Source: Elysia marginata (taxonomy: Eukaryota; Mollusca; Gastropoda; Plakobranchidae). Taken from it: a DNA stretch of 33,560 nt. Shown here in pieces: positions 1 to 13,130 of this stretch. How positions within the stretch are numbered: position 1 is the stretch's first letter; every line of letters begins with the position of its first letter. A program made the position numbers and the translations under genes. Below the pieces are notes generated by a model. That model was not told the DNA's origin and made no database searches. It saw only the letters and a list, made by a program, of their open reading frames with translations. The DNA is taken from the NCBI GenBank assembly GCA_019649035.1, contig BMAT01000451.1, positions 140,388-173,947 on the forward strand, written 5' to 3'.

Positions 1-365
1 GTAATCGACAGTAACCTAAAGTCACCTACCTTCACCTACAGCCACACGGAACCATCGACAGGAACCTACAGTCACCTAGAGTCACCGACAGTAACCTACA
101 GTCACCTACAATCAGCGACAGTAACCTACATCACCTACAGTAACCTAAAGTCACTTACAGTCACCAACAGTAACCTAGAGTCAACTAAAGTAATCTACAG
201 TCACTTACAGTCACTGACAGTAAGCTACAGTTACTTAGAGTAATCTGCAGTCACTTACAGTCACCTACACTAACACCGACAGTAATCTACTGTCACCTTC
301 TGTAACCTACATTCACCTACAGTCACCTACAACAACCTACAAGAACCTACATTCATCTACTGTAA
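1..365. repeat. Degenerate 10-bp minisatellite (CCTACAGTCA / CCTACAGTAA)
   Basis: The first 365 bases are tandem copies of a roughly 10-base unit, alternating forms such as CCTACAGTCA and CCTACAGTAA, with frequent substitutions and a few indels (ATTCA, AAGAA, ACCGAC variants). The array starts before the window, so its full size is unknown. It ends sharply near TGTAATAGTCCCC. It is not a CRISPR: there are no unique spacers. Confidence 0.9.
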
Positions 366-1230
366 TAGTCCCCAACCCGGCCTTAAGCCTCGGTAAAACC
401 AACCACGGTAATAATAAAATGAGGCAAAAAAACCAACACACTAAGCTATCGAACATACTAGTTTTCACGCTCTTCACAAAGTTTGAAATTTGATGAGTTA
501 AAGGAAAAGTTGAAAAAAGAAGAGAAATTTAAAAGAAAGGACAAGTTATAAACCATTAAAATCACGCAGACCCGCTTCCCTGTGACTCAAAACATATCGT
601 CAGATTGGAAAAAAAACATTCATTTATATTATTCGTTACAATATTGATAAATGAAAATCCAAAATAACTGCTAACAGATTAATGCTGACAGGTTAATTTT
701 TGTTTTGGTCAACTGTGAAACATTAGCTTCAACCAATTTACAAGCCTTCATGCATTCGATATCCATTACCAAATCCCTTTAGGTGGAGCCCGACCAATCT
801 AATCTAATCGTCTACTGAATCAAAAAAATGATTAAACATGACCCATGAAAGCGTAATTTCTAATCGCAAGACCAATAGCGGTAAACATCATTTGATTGAT
901 CATTAATTGGTGTGGTGGTTTTTCGGTTTTCTTTTCATTTTTCATAACTTTATATTAAAACTCATGATGTGTTGTCGGTGAAGTTATTTTTAAAAAAGCA
1001 TCTTTTCCCCTAATATCCAAAAGGATAAAGGAAATAAGGATACTTTAAGGAACTTGTATTTAATTTTTTGATATAGACCATGTCTGATCGGGCGGTAAAA
1101 ACAATAATATCGAAAAAAATTAATGAATAGTTTAAAAAATTCCGATAGATAACACCTCGTTGATAGACAAGATCTAGTTAGCTGTGTTAAAATCGGCCTG
1201 GCACTGTCACGGTAAACAGATGTTTGAAAG

Positions 1231-1293
1231 CTCTCTCTTTCTTTCTCTCTCTCTCTCTCTCTCTCTGTCTTCTCTCTGATTAGCTCTCTCTCC
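1231..1293. repeat. CT microsatellite
   Basis: Nearly pure CT dinucleotides with a few TTT and GT interruptions. Confidence 0.9.
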
Positions 1294-3148
1294 GCCTTAA
1301 TTCTTTTCTAATTTAAGAAAGATAAACTAAAGTTTGGTCGGTTGTTGCTGCTTATTTTTAAGTTCTTATTATTTACTCAGATTCTCAGATGATTGCAGTG
1401 CATTTTGTTACCCAACCTACTCTGTTACTATGTAGATCCATCTCGTTTTGAGGAAAAGCACGCCTTCATCTGGAACGCAATCCAGGCAAACAGGAAATAA
1501 AATGGAACTATTGGCGCATAAACGTGCCGTGTCCTACAAATAATAACTGCAGAAAGGTAACCATTGAAGTAAATGGTAGCTCCGTCGGCTGATGAAGTGC
1601 TTCTTTGCCTACACTTTTTTTTAGGAACAGCAAATTTAATTGACGTACTAATGTTTGCGTAGCGTAACGACACATTAATAAACAAGTAACAAGTATGAAC
1701 AAGATTTGAAAAAAAAACGACCCACCCCTTAAACATGTATTGAAACAAACGTTCCTTAACCCCAAGCTCATTTCGATAAATAAGTTATCAGTACTCTAGT
1801 TTTGTATTGTTAAGATAGTGTAAGCTTTCTATTGCTAAATCATGGATTACATACAAATATGAATTCTCTACCCCCCCCCTCCCCTTTTTTTCATCTGTCT
1901 TGAAGCCAAACATACAGGCTAAGCTGAATAATTTCCACAATCAATCCGTGAATACCATTTGAATCCATGCCCTCCTAATAGTTAAACTAGGGCTTATTTT
2001 CCCTCCTATTTTCTATGTCATGCTGTTAATTAGGACAAAATGTAAAATTACCAACGCTTGGACAATAACCTGCTGCAAAAAGGAATGGATTTTTTTATAT
2101 ATGACTTAAAATCTGTTCCGTTCTCAGAAACATAATTTTTCTTTTTAAATCAAAGATGTGGGTAACATTTTTCTTTCAGTTTTGGGATGTGATATAGAGC
2201 ACGGCTACGTTATGATGCTTTCACAGTACTTAATAAAAGCATGTGAGTTTAGTTCATCTTTTTCCATCACGCGCGCGCGACGAAAACCGTCATGTTTTTT
2301 TTTTTTTACGAATAATGTCACACGAGTAAGTTTTAGAAGCTTTTCGATATTACGTGGTAATCATTAAGTAGACCTGGCAGTTTGCTGATTTATTTTTGAC
2401 TCGGAAGCTCTGCTACTAATAAAATTTGGCAAACTCAACAGTCTTCTTCTTATGAGCAAAAAATGGTCGATGCTCAGTCCCCTTTTTACGTTGCTTTACT
2501 AACAAGTTAAAAGAGTATCCCGCTAACGCTCTACTTGGCAGTGAAAGATCCTGTCCGCATGCAAGGATGGTGCTCAGTTTGAACTGCCAGTTCTTACAGA
2601 CTGCTATTGTACATTTAGGAATGTTACCGCTCATTCTAATCTGGTGTGCTTATATGTTCTCATGATATGCAGTGGGTAGGGTGGGCCAGTGTTTTTCATG
2701 TGGCCTGTCTGTACTAGGTGCAGAACGTCAGCTGGCTACCAAGGAAGACTAAACTTCATACCCGGCCTTGGCGGATGCAATTACTCGTCCAGCGTGAGGC
2801 GAGTTAATAGCGAATAAAAGAGAAGTTTTATGTTTTTTTAAATATTAGTCATCAACAAATGATGTTTTAAAGCGAAGCTAGAAATGCCACAGGAAGGATC
2901 CAATGTCGTAATCTTCAGAAGCGCAATTAAAATATAGAGAATGTTATAAAAAAATTTACAGGCCACAATACTTCATCTATTTACAAATGCTGAGCAAATC
3001 AAACACACAGCGTTACCAATATAATAGTTAGTTATACCAACATTATTCATCATTATCCGGCTAAAATTGTGGCAAACATTAAGTACAAATTCAGACTTTT
3101 CCTGCCTACTTTTAGTTATTGAAATTTCCTTAATTATTTCATTTAAGG

Positions 3149-3230
3149 AAGAACAACGTTCGAGGTTATATTTAAGTTAGGGCAGCCTGACCAACAAAGC
3201 GAAAATAACCATGTCATTATGAACGGGCTT
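3149..3230 (+). repeat. Dispersed repeat, copy A
   Basis: Shares with 4126-4213 an opening GAAGAACA, the core GGGCAGCCTGAC-AAC, and the ending TGTCATTATGAACG-GCTT, in the same orientation and spacing apart from small indels. No coding capacity. It looks like an old fragment of an unidentified interspersed element. Confidence 0.6.
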
Positions 3231-4125
3231 AAATTTTTTGTTTTAATTGCACTCCGCTTCCCATTCCACCTCGGTGATTCCTGTTGACGACAATCGTGGA
3301 TCTGGACCACTAGCTGACATTCTATAGGTCTGGCCAAAACTCATCAAAATCAAATAATAATATACACAATAATTTCCCCGTTATATCGCATAGATATAAA
3401 AAAAAACCTGGATTCCAGAGCATCAAGCAAGTGTACACCTCTTTATTACGGTGGTGGTGTGTGTAACAAAATAAAGAAAAGGAGATAAAGGAAGGTTGTA
3501 AGGAAAAAGAGTACGAAAGAGAGAGAGAGAGTGAGGGTTGAGAGATAGTGAGCGGAAGGAGAGGATGATAGCATGCGACTAATAGACGGTTTAAATTTTT
3601 GAAACACGGTATTGAAAAGTTATAAAGGTAATAGTTTGTGTCGACCTGACCCTGTCTTAAGGAAGTAACACCTAAGACGAATATTAAGCTAGACAAATTG
3701 TACTACATGTATTACTATAACAAGAAAAAAAAAGAAAATGGGAGAACAGTGTATAATAAAGATATATAGAGAGGTAATTAGAGAACAGCTGAAATGACAA
3801 GCGACATCAAGATGGATAGAAAGACAGAGAAATATGTAGATACTTGAATAGATCGATAGACACGAAAACACTAACAGGACATAAACGTAGTAAAATATAG
3901 ATAATCCAAGAACAGAGTTTTGTCAAATATCTATGTTGCACCAATCTTTCTGTCATATTCATTGTGCCGAACAGTGCGCAACAATATGTTATTAAAAAAA
4001 TCCAGTATTGCAATAATTCGACTGAATGAACCCCAAAGAACTCTCAAGAAAAGTCAAATTATAATATTTCAAACACTTGAAATTTAAAAAAGCTAAGATT
4101 TAATAGTTAAGAAGTATTTGTCTAC

Positions 4126-4213
4126 AGAAGAACAGCACTGGAGGCGTGTTTGATTCAGGGCAGCCTGACGAACGAATCATAATTTAATACCGCTTGTCAT
4201 TATGAACGTGCTT
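4126..4213 (+). repeat. Dispersed repeat, copy B
   Basis: Second copy of the element at 3149-3230, with the same opening, core and ending. Both are followed by a T-rich stretch. The internal part differs by several substitutions and a few extra bases. Confidence 0.6.
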
Positions 4214-5852
4214 TTTTTTGAAAGTTTTGAGACTGTTTAATCATCGTCTTTGACGATCACATTCTTAACAAGTTTCGTGAACTACAGCCTACAAAGAAAG
4301 AGTCACAAAATGCAAAGTTCAGACTTACCTGTTATGATAAACGTTCAGAGGTCTACAAAGGTGAAACATCCCCCTCTCTTTTTACTTCATTCTTTCTTTT
4401 GATTTTGGAAGTTTCTGCATTACGTATTTACTCAAAGTATTTATTCCTAAACATGTAGTTATCTATTCCTTTTGGTAAATGAAAAAAATACGTTGATGGC
4501 CCTCAGACCCCTTATATTAAATGCAAGGTTGAAAACAATTATGAATATGACAATGTTAACTAAACTTTCTAATAACAAGCATTATAATCATAACAAGTCG
4601 ATAAAAAGTACAGGTCTACTTCCTTGTACATGTTAATTTGGATCCTGTTTTAAAGCCGCCCCACGTAACATTTATAAGGGCTTGATAATTAATATAATGG
4701 CCCTTACAGCTAGACCTGTAATGAAACATATTTATCATCTTCTGTTTGAATGTGTGATGGGAAAAAATCGCATAGCAAGATAACGCACTTAACGCTCCAT
4801 TTCTTTAAAAAAAAGTAGTCCTTACACTGCGTTGTCTTGACTTTTGCTTTGTCGAAATTTAACGGCGTAAAAAGTAATTTTTTCTTCCTTATGTAGATCT
4901 ATTAAAAGGATTAAAATATGATATAAGTTTGTTGTTGTGCTTACTAATGTCTCCCACCTTTGACCAATAATTATCAGGGAGATAGAAAAAAAAATCCAAA
5001 ACAAGAAGATGGCCTCTCTTTGGCTATATTAATTTTTACCCACAGATGAACAGACTAGAAGTAGGCTACTTAGCGTTAAGTATTTTTTGGAAACTCGTTC
5101 ATTTTATCGCACACACACACACGTCAACCTTCTACACACAAACATACGTAAACTAAATCACTAAAAAAAAACTTAGGGTAGTAAAACAATTATTTACCTA
5201 CAGTAAAATGAGCGTCTCAGGCACAAATCTTGCAACGGAATTTTGAAAGCTCCACAAAATATCCTCAATGAAAGTGTCCTTGGTGTTGAAAGCCTCACCA
5301 CAAGTTTCCAACTACGAAAATATTAAACGCTCTCATTAAAATGCTAAATACACTCAATATGCGGGTACTGTATTACGTAGCTGCCCTGGCTCCTCGCTCA
5401 CTGTCGGGGTGGGGTAGGGGTGGGGGTTGGTCTAGGCCTAGTAGTAGACTGAGTTGAGTAGATATACCACAATAATAGTCCGTGGGTGAGTGAAAAAGGC
5501 CACCTTTACCACACCAACACTAAAAAACGCATAAAATATTATGGTAATTACTTCGTTCGTCCTAACAAGCCAGTTCAACAAAGTAATAAGGGGGGGGGCT
5601 TGACTGTTTGTAACCTAAATGTGTTACTGATGTGTCTGTGTGTGGGTGTGACACAGTATAACTCCCTGTACGGGGTTACAGCTTGCTAGATCTAGCATGG
5701 CAGCTTATTGAAGTGGAAAAAAAGAAAAGCTTTTGAAAGGTGACACATACAACGTTCTTTGATCAACCATTCATACACACTAGAGCATTGAAGATTTGCA
5801 CCCTTATCCTTCCCTGCACCCTCTCGCCAAGTCAATTTTACGGTTCATCCCC

Positions 5853-5911
5853 GCTCTGTCTCTCTCTGTCTCTCCCTGTCTCTGTCTGTCCTTACTGTCT
5901 GTCTCTCTCTT

Positions 5912-5970
<59 letters not shown>

Positions 5971-5975
5971 GTCTC
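5853..5975. repeat. Long CT/GTCT polypyrimidine tract
   Basis: About 120 bases almost entirely of C and T, beginning with CTGT-type tetramers and passing into pure CT dinucleotides. The apparent open frames on either strand here (Ser/Leu-rich, Arg/Glu-rich) are artefacts of the repeat. Confidence 0.95.
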
Positions 5976-6007
5976 AGGATCTTGCTCTGCAACAGTCAAT
6001 TTGAAGA

Positions 6008-6040
6008 GGTGTGTAAGTGTGTGTGTGTGTGGGGGGGGGG
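6008..6040. repeat. GT run followed by G10
   Basis: GGTGTGTAAG followed by a GT dinucleotide run and then ten G residues. Confidence 0.9.
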
Positions 6041-6398
6041 TAGCAAGATCAAATTTTGAAATACATTGTCATGTCTACGGACATAATGACGTTGATCTAA
6101 GTGCACGTCATGTGATACGATCTGTATATTGAGATACAAAGCTCTGTTTCGTGTCAGTAGTTTTCTAAAAATGTGCGACCCTACCGACCCGACACCACCG
6201 ACATGTTATGGCAAGGCTACACAACATCCCTGCAGCAGTTCTTAATTGAACCATTTTTTTTTCTTTTTTTATATGTCTTTAAAACAGATATTGTAAAAAA
6301 AAACTTGTAAATAAAAAGATAGAGTTTTTGGCATATGATTGAAATATTTTTAACTATAATTGTTTCTAATTTATTAAAAATTTTTTCTGTACATTAGA

Positions 6399-6427
6399 CT
6401 ACCACTACCACTACCACTACCACTACC
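6399..6427. repeat. ACCACT hexanucleotide array
   Basis: About five tandem units of a CTACCA-type hexamer. Confidence 0.85.
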
Positions 6428-7119
6428 TCAACATATTGGTTATAAAAATAAGTTATCACATGAAATAAAAATGTTTTTATAATTTTTTCTCAGTCTTATA
6501 TTTAACACTACTCCTCTTATCAAATTCATTTTTTTCATTTCCTAACAACAAGCTGAATCTGATACACAATATGTAGTATAACATAGTATTATTATAAACT
6601 ATTAAGCTTTGGCTCTCCAACTCGAAATTTGACTTTGTAGATTTAGCTATGCACTTCTATTTATGTCTTTTATATGGCCGTGATTTTAAAGGTCGTTTAA
6701 ATATTTTTCTTCTGAAGTTTTAGATAGTTTCGTGACCTATCCCCCCCCCCCCTAATAGCCGCAACCTTTAAAAAAAAACAAAATACCCCCAATAGATGCA
6801 GTCTCTGGCTTTAAAGACATGCCGGTATCGAACGCAGATTAATTTGTTATGCAACGATAACGTCTACCTGCACGTGTATTGAAATATGCGCTTACAAAAA
6901 AATTGACTGTGTAAGATACAATATAATTATGTTGAGTGCTCTTGTTTTTTGCTATCACTTTTTTAAAGTTTATTTTTACATAAAATTACTTAATTAATTA
7001 TAAACTTGTCGCGCGAGGCCGCTACCATGTTTTATACAAAAGGTGTCTTTGAGAAAACCGCTAAGCCAATTTTTTTTTTATAAATTGAGCTATTATCACG
7101 GGTCTATTGCTAATACGAT

Positions 7120-7305
7120 GGCGGTAACGTGGCAGAGTGGCAAAATGGTTAGCGCGTCGGACTCTAGATCTGGAGGTCGCAGGTTCGATTCCCATATCGC
7201 CCTACCTTCCACAGGAAATGACTTTTGTTTAACTAACTTTTAAATGCAGCCAGCATTATTTGCTACTCATCCAAAGAGTAGGTAAACGAACGAATAAATA
7301 AGATG
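7120..7305 (+). mobile_element. tRNA-derived SINE-like copy, divergent subfamily
   Basis: The head, 7120-7201, is tRNA-like: GGCGGTA at the start pairs with TATCGCC at the end (one wobble pair), with an A-box-like GTGGCAGAGTGG, an anticodon-type stem-loop around GGACTCTAGATCTGG and a B box GGTTCGATTCC. The body is unlike the other SINE copies here and ends in an A-rich CGAACGAATAAATAA. It is a SINE or tRNA-pseudogene derivative rather than a working tRNA: the D arm carries an insertion and the T stem is poor. Confidence 0.6.
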
Positions 7306-10300
7306 GTGAAATAAAAGGAAGTCATTGGAACGGATCGTCTTAATTTGGATATGACAGGCGCTTTAAGTACACCTAAACTGTTTATTGCATTGAACTTTAC
7401 CCGGTCTTTAGAACCTCGACCTATTTTTTTCCTTCTCTCTTCAGGACTGGTGATGCCGAACTTTGCCGCGTGGCCTGTGACTTACTTATGTACGGGACCT
7501 TGGGAATTCCCTCTCCTCAGTCACAATCACTGGGTGGGATGTAAATTTTGTTACACCCACAGGTGTGTGAAGTCAGGGAGAAGCTGAGTCGCTTTCGTTG
7601 CACTTTCTTGTTCAACAGTGGTGACTTAAATGACTATCCATCATCCTCATGATACGACTTATAGACATCTAACTTAACAGTTAAAAGTCTTTAATTTCAG
7701 CAAAGATGGAAGGCTTTAGTTTGATAAGATTTACACTCGCGTATACTATCACTAAAATACTCATGTAGGCCTAATTTAGATATAGAGCAAAAATTGAGAA
7801 TCTTTTGGCACTTTGTGAAAGCGAAAAAAAACACTTTTATATGAGATGATAATTAAGACAAATATTGCCCTTCGCCATTTTTTTCTTGTTTTTAGCCATT
7901 GCTTTTTTTTTCTAATTAACACATTTGGAGCGAGCGTAGTCAAATAAAATATTCAAACCAGAAGTGTCAAATCTGTAAACCGGTTTTATTATGGTATTTC
8001 GCGCAGGAACGCAAATTAGCTTATATAAAATAGCTACTTTCCAGAAGGGGAGAAATTGTCTCTACATCTAATTTTTTATTTGAAGTTACAGTTTTGAAAT
8101 TTTAGATAAAGGATTATTTTACGTGGGCTTTCAACCATATTTAATGCATTTTGTGCAATGGTAGTTACTATAATTTGCTTTTGATATAGTGGCAAGCAAA
8201 CTGTTGTATGTAACAATATCTGTGCATCATTGATATGGAAAGCAAACTTTAGTATTTAAAAATACGATTTTTTCATGGCACATTGTTCAAATAACGCATG
8301 TCGTATCTTAAGATGCCATAATTTGCCTTCTTTAACAGAAAGGATAATTGAAAATAATCGACCTAGATACGATATTTTTGTTACAAAGTACAAAGATTTT
8401 TATATTTTGATTAGAAGTTCCGCGTTTTTATTATACAAAGTCATATAAAGAGAGGAATAATTCAGAAAATCAGGCGGTTTTCATTGTTTACGCGTGAGGT
8501 CGTTAGTTACTGTTTGCCTCTATTTAGTTTGTTTTCGTAGCAGCTGTTGTTCCTTTAAAAGTTTTTTTTTAAATGGGGATACATTTTATTTTATATTACA
8601 ATGTAGGAACAAAGTTAAGCACTCTTATTTTTAATACAACATGCGTATTGTTTGGAAATAAAAACAGTTATGCAATACTTGACGAAGCAGCAAGTAACGC
8701 TTCCTCAGAGACCTATTCCAAGTCGCAAGACAGCTTATTCATCAACTCAAGTCTGGCTTTGTAGCATTGAAGAGAGAAGGCGTAAGCTCATCCACGGAAG
8801 AGAAATATAGGTTTGATTTAGAGATTCCTCTAGAGAAAACTGCAAATCTCTTATAACCAACTGCCACTAGAATAAAATTCAATTGTGAACATTCAAGCTC
8901 ATAACAAGAAACAGTAACAATAATTATGAAATGAAGCTACAGCCAAGCCCGCAACATGGCCGAAAGGATTGCCTTGCCTTTATATACGAAGGTGTCCAAA
9001 CGTTCTCAAAACTCTACATAATGCATTACAGCATCATGGTCAGTACTGGGTGGATTGCTGCAGAAAGAGTAATACTTCTACATATCTGCAAAAGGCAAAA
9101 CTAGAAAGGAATAACCAGTTTTTAGCAATACCAATAGTAAACTTGGAATGTATATATTTCTCTCAATTATGGAGCTGCGTCAAATAAAACTAATATTTGC
9201 TGAAAATAAAATATACTTAGTTTACCCCTGTCCAAAAGGGTGGCATTTCTAAAGTTTCTAGTTGTTTGTAACACGTAACAATGTCTGGGAGGCCATTTGA
9301 AAGAGCCTAATCTGAAAAATTGAAGCACATAATTATGTTTTCGTGCCTCGTATTGCTTTTTTAGCCTCGAGTTAAGTTCCAAGGTGTTTAGCCTGATGAT
9401 CCGCTCTGGTGATTGCTTCACATGAGTTGAGAGAGGTACGATGAAGACTAGCGTTTAGAGACGGCTCTGAGTCCTGTAGTTGATTGGAAGCGGCCAGCCA
9501 GGACGTTGCACAATACTTCATTTTGCTATCCATAGCAATAAAGGCGCAGAGGTAAAGACCGGAGACTCTTAGTTTCCCATTCTTTGTTACGGAGCGTGTA
9601 AAACAACGAGGTTACTTCCCCTTTCAAAAGTTTGTATCGCGAGGAAAGTTCTGCGCCTAAGTAATACGTGTACCAAAGTACGTGTAATCTTTGGTTTTTA
9701 CGTCGATTTCTGTCAAGATTTTCAAAAGTTGAATCGTATAAATTCTTTTTGCTTCAAAGAGCCTTCATAGTTTTGTACTAGTGTTTAAACGCTAGACACT
9801 AGGAAAGGTGGCTTTTCGGATATTTATTCATCACCCTCACTTTTAATTATAAAAAGGAAAAGAGTGTTGACTGGTATATTATCCTTATAACTCATAAGTG
9901 ATACAAAAATCGAAGGGTTCAAGGGGAAAACTATAGGTGTCCAATTTTTACAATTTTTAGATGACCGTTTGTCCATTATCTTTGAAACTTGCTTCAAATC
10001 CTATTAAATAGTGCACGAGAAAAACAAGCACAGCGGCTCACAAAAATATTTTTAAAAAATACAACATATGCAATGGAAAAACTAGACATGTCCAATACCA
10101 ACTCGTTTAGAGCATTGATAGATCCTAAACCGCTGCCCTTTAAAACAATTATATTCTTTTAGTGATCTCCCGAGCAATCAACCAACCAATCAATCAGCGG
10201 TACAGTGTGTTTCACAAGACTAGCCCTCACTTTCTTTAGTTTACTTTTATCTGAGGCAGCCTCACTTAGGAGAAACTTCAGATGACAATGCATGCGATTA

Positions 10301-12835
10301 TTAAGAGCTGTCTTTCTTCTGAAGGCGAAGAACACTAATCTAGCTTTTCTTTTTTTCTTCTTCAATTTTTCTTGATTTCTTTTTTCCACAATTTCTTTTT
10401 TTTTTTTTTTGGTCACTCCTGTGTCATTGTTTGTGTTGTGGAAATAAAATCTTTAGTGACTAGAAAGAACTGTTGGACTTGTTTTCCTTTTTTAATAATT
10501 ACCGGTACAGTGGAATCCATTTAAGGTCAGCACTTTTAACGGAAACTCTGTTGCGCAATCACATTTCGTTCCTACTTTGTAATGGTCGAAGTCAACAATA
10601 CACATGTTTAAATTCAGCGCACTTTTTGGGGGTCCTGATGTGTTGACTATATCAGTAGACCTATTGGACTGCATTTTTTGTGATAATTGATACTCTATCA
10701 GTGAGAGGTGCCTGAGTGGTTGTGGTATTGCTAACACTTTGAAAGAATGACGTTTGAAAAAGAAGATATTTGTAATAATGGAATATTATAATTGTAATAA
10801 TGAAATATTTTTAATTATTGAGCTGTGATGAATCTAAAACACTAATATTCCATTTAAAAACATAAATTCAAGTTGTTACAAGGATCCTCCTTTTCTGTGG
10901 GTGCGATGGTAGGTATAACCCCCATAGCCTTACCAGTAGATATACTCTTTTAAAGGATAATTAGAAACATCTTTTTATACTAAGAACCCTTTTAACGGTT
11001 TTAAAACTTTAGGTGTCAAGCAAAGAAGCAAAGCTCTCCATAGTAATAAAAATCTGCTTAAAAAGCAGTGCCGATAAGGTTAATTATAGGATCCACATTC
11101 CTTAAAAGTTAAAATCTTACATAACGTCGATCAAAACTGTGAAAAAATAACACTGTTGTCTACTTTGAAAAAAATCCAGGCATTATTAAAGGGTAAATAG
11201 CAGGTCACAACCTAGGTATGGATGAGCTGTATTAAACACAAAAGAATAAAGTTTGCCAAAACAAGATTAATCTGAATAATTATTGTTGTGAAGTCGAATC
11301 ATACTATCTCGGTCATAATATTGGAATTTGAAACCCATAATGCACTCAAAGAGACCCATTATTCAATAAGTGAAATACTCCAAGTGTCATTATTTGACAA
11401 GAACATAAATCAGAAGGATAAAACTTGCAAAAATTACACACACAAAAAAACTGAACTGCAATGGGACATATATATTATGACAACGTCTCTATAAAGTTAC
11501 ATAACTCCATTCATGGTTACAACATTACTAAAAGCACCCAGCCAGACTCCTAAAAGAACATACGAAATATAAGCAGTAATTAAATCAACATGATGGCCTG
11601 TACAACTGTTGTAGAAGTTTTAAAAATAAACAAAAGTGTAAAACTGTGACAACTGGAGTTTTTTTTCTTGCTGCACCCGTCCTACTCAAATGTTCAATAT
11701 GAGAACACATTTTGCAAAAGCAGATTTATTCTTTTTCTCTATATTCTAAATCTAATTTTTGTTGTATTCGCAGATTATTTTATAAAGTCATGCTCTTTCT
11801 AACATATAGAAGCTCAGAAAAATGCATTGTTCAAAATATGAATGCCCTTTACTGTGAAAATTGCAAAATACGACTGAATATTACTGGTTGTGAGACAAAT
11901 ATCAATTTCTGTTTACTGTCCATTGTCATTTGATTCTTTCATCAAGGTTTTCTACTATTAGAACTAATTAAAATCATACAAAGTTCCTACGTATTTACAG
12001 GCCGCATCATTTTTTTCTCTTACCTTTCTGAGAAACCTTGGTGATACAGTGCATTTTTAGTAATATTAAAACGCAGTTTTGTTGTTTTGTTGTCTGTGTT
12101 GGTGCTCTCTGGGCCAGTATTTTCTATTTCAATATTCGAACTAAATTTCGTGTTATTCCTTTTTTTTTACCCCTCAAACTCTTTTTGGTCAAATTTAAAA
12201 ACTTTTTTTTCCTTTTGTTTTTTCTTATCTCTTGATTTGGCCTTGAATTTTTTCTATCGCTCTTTCTCTTGTTTCTCATTGCATCCAAGCCTTAAGAACC
12301 ACTAAAATCTTCTCATGAGAACCTTTATCAAACTTGATTTCTACTTTATGCAACACACAATATAATTATGTTCATGAAAAGTAGTTTTCTATTAGAGCTT
12401 TAGTTCAAAGATTATTGTACACAATGCAGAAATGCAGAACAATATGGGTAGAGACCATAGTGGGCGACATTCCAGCTAAAGTTTTGTATACTTTTACAAT
12501 GAACATAAGGGCTGTGCATCGCTCACCCAAACAAAGCATCAGTTTCATTATTGACTTAAAACCTCTCACAATGATTAATAGTGTCTTTGTGTGATGGTGT
12601 GGTTTGAACACGTATGTGGTGAATGGCTAGTTATCGATGTTGTTGACTATAAAAAGAATCACAAAAGACACTTCTATTACATACACTTGGTGAAAGAATA
12701 AGAAGAGTGACTGAAGTTCTAGTCGAATTCTGACATTAAAAAAAGATAGACTGTGATTTTAAAAGAGAGGGACACATACAGACAGCCACACGGACAAACA
12801 GTACGAGAGAGGGATTTAGTAAGGTGGAAAAAAAA

Positions 12836-12933
12836 TAGAGAGAGAAGAGAAAGAGAGAGAAAGAAAAGAGAAGGACAGAGAAAGAGAGAGAGGAAAAGAG
12901 AGAGAGTGTGTGTGTGAGAGAGAGGGAGGGAGA
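12836..12933. repeat. GA-rich microsatellite
   Basis: Imperfect GA/GAAA tract with a short GT run, about 100 purine-rich bases. Confidence 0.9.
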
Positions 12934-13065
12934 ATTATCGAACATAATAGGTTTTGGTAGATAAGTAAGCAGATTAATGACTCAAGATTGTGATAGCTAA
13001 AAAGTTGTGTATACAAATCAAGATCGATTCGGGCAAGAAAAAAATTACATGTACAGGAATATGGG

Positions 13066-13068
13066 GAA

Positions 13069-13099
<31 letters not shown>

Positions 13100-13121
13100 C
13101 AGAGAGACAGAGAGACAGAGG
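13066..13121. repeat. GA / GACA microsatellite
   Basis: Pure GA dinucleotides followed by AGAGAGAC units, directly upstream of a SINE head. Confidence 0.9.
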
Positions 13122-13130
13122 GTCTTGGCA

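Larger units (their letters stand above)
366..7117. other. Non-coding region with simple repeats
   Basis: I see no gene here. The many short open frames lack recognisable motifs and coding texture. It contains the CT tract at 1231, a pair of diverged dispersed repeats (3149 and 4126), a short CA run near 5107, the long CT tract at 5853, a GT/G run at 6008 and an ACCACT array at 6399. The remainder is AT-rich unique-looking sequence. Confidence 0.6.

Noticed and set aside
1-365. CRISPR array
   Set aside because: Units are tandem 10-mers without spacers, in animal DNA.
5740-6132. Ser/Leu-rich and Arg/Glu-rich open frames
   Set aside because: Translations of the CT microsatellite at 5853-5975.
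7120-7201. Functional tRNA gene
   Set aside because: Although the acceptor stem closes, the D arm has an insertion, the T stem is poor and the anticodon position would read CTA. It looks like a SINE head or pseudogene.
10159-10416. Lysine-rich minus-strand frame
   Set aside because: Produced by a T-rich/poly-T stretch; low complexity and no family resemblance.
12405-12611. Minus-strand open frame possibly from a transposon
   Set aside because: No reverse transcriptase, transposase or other motif could be identified in any frame.
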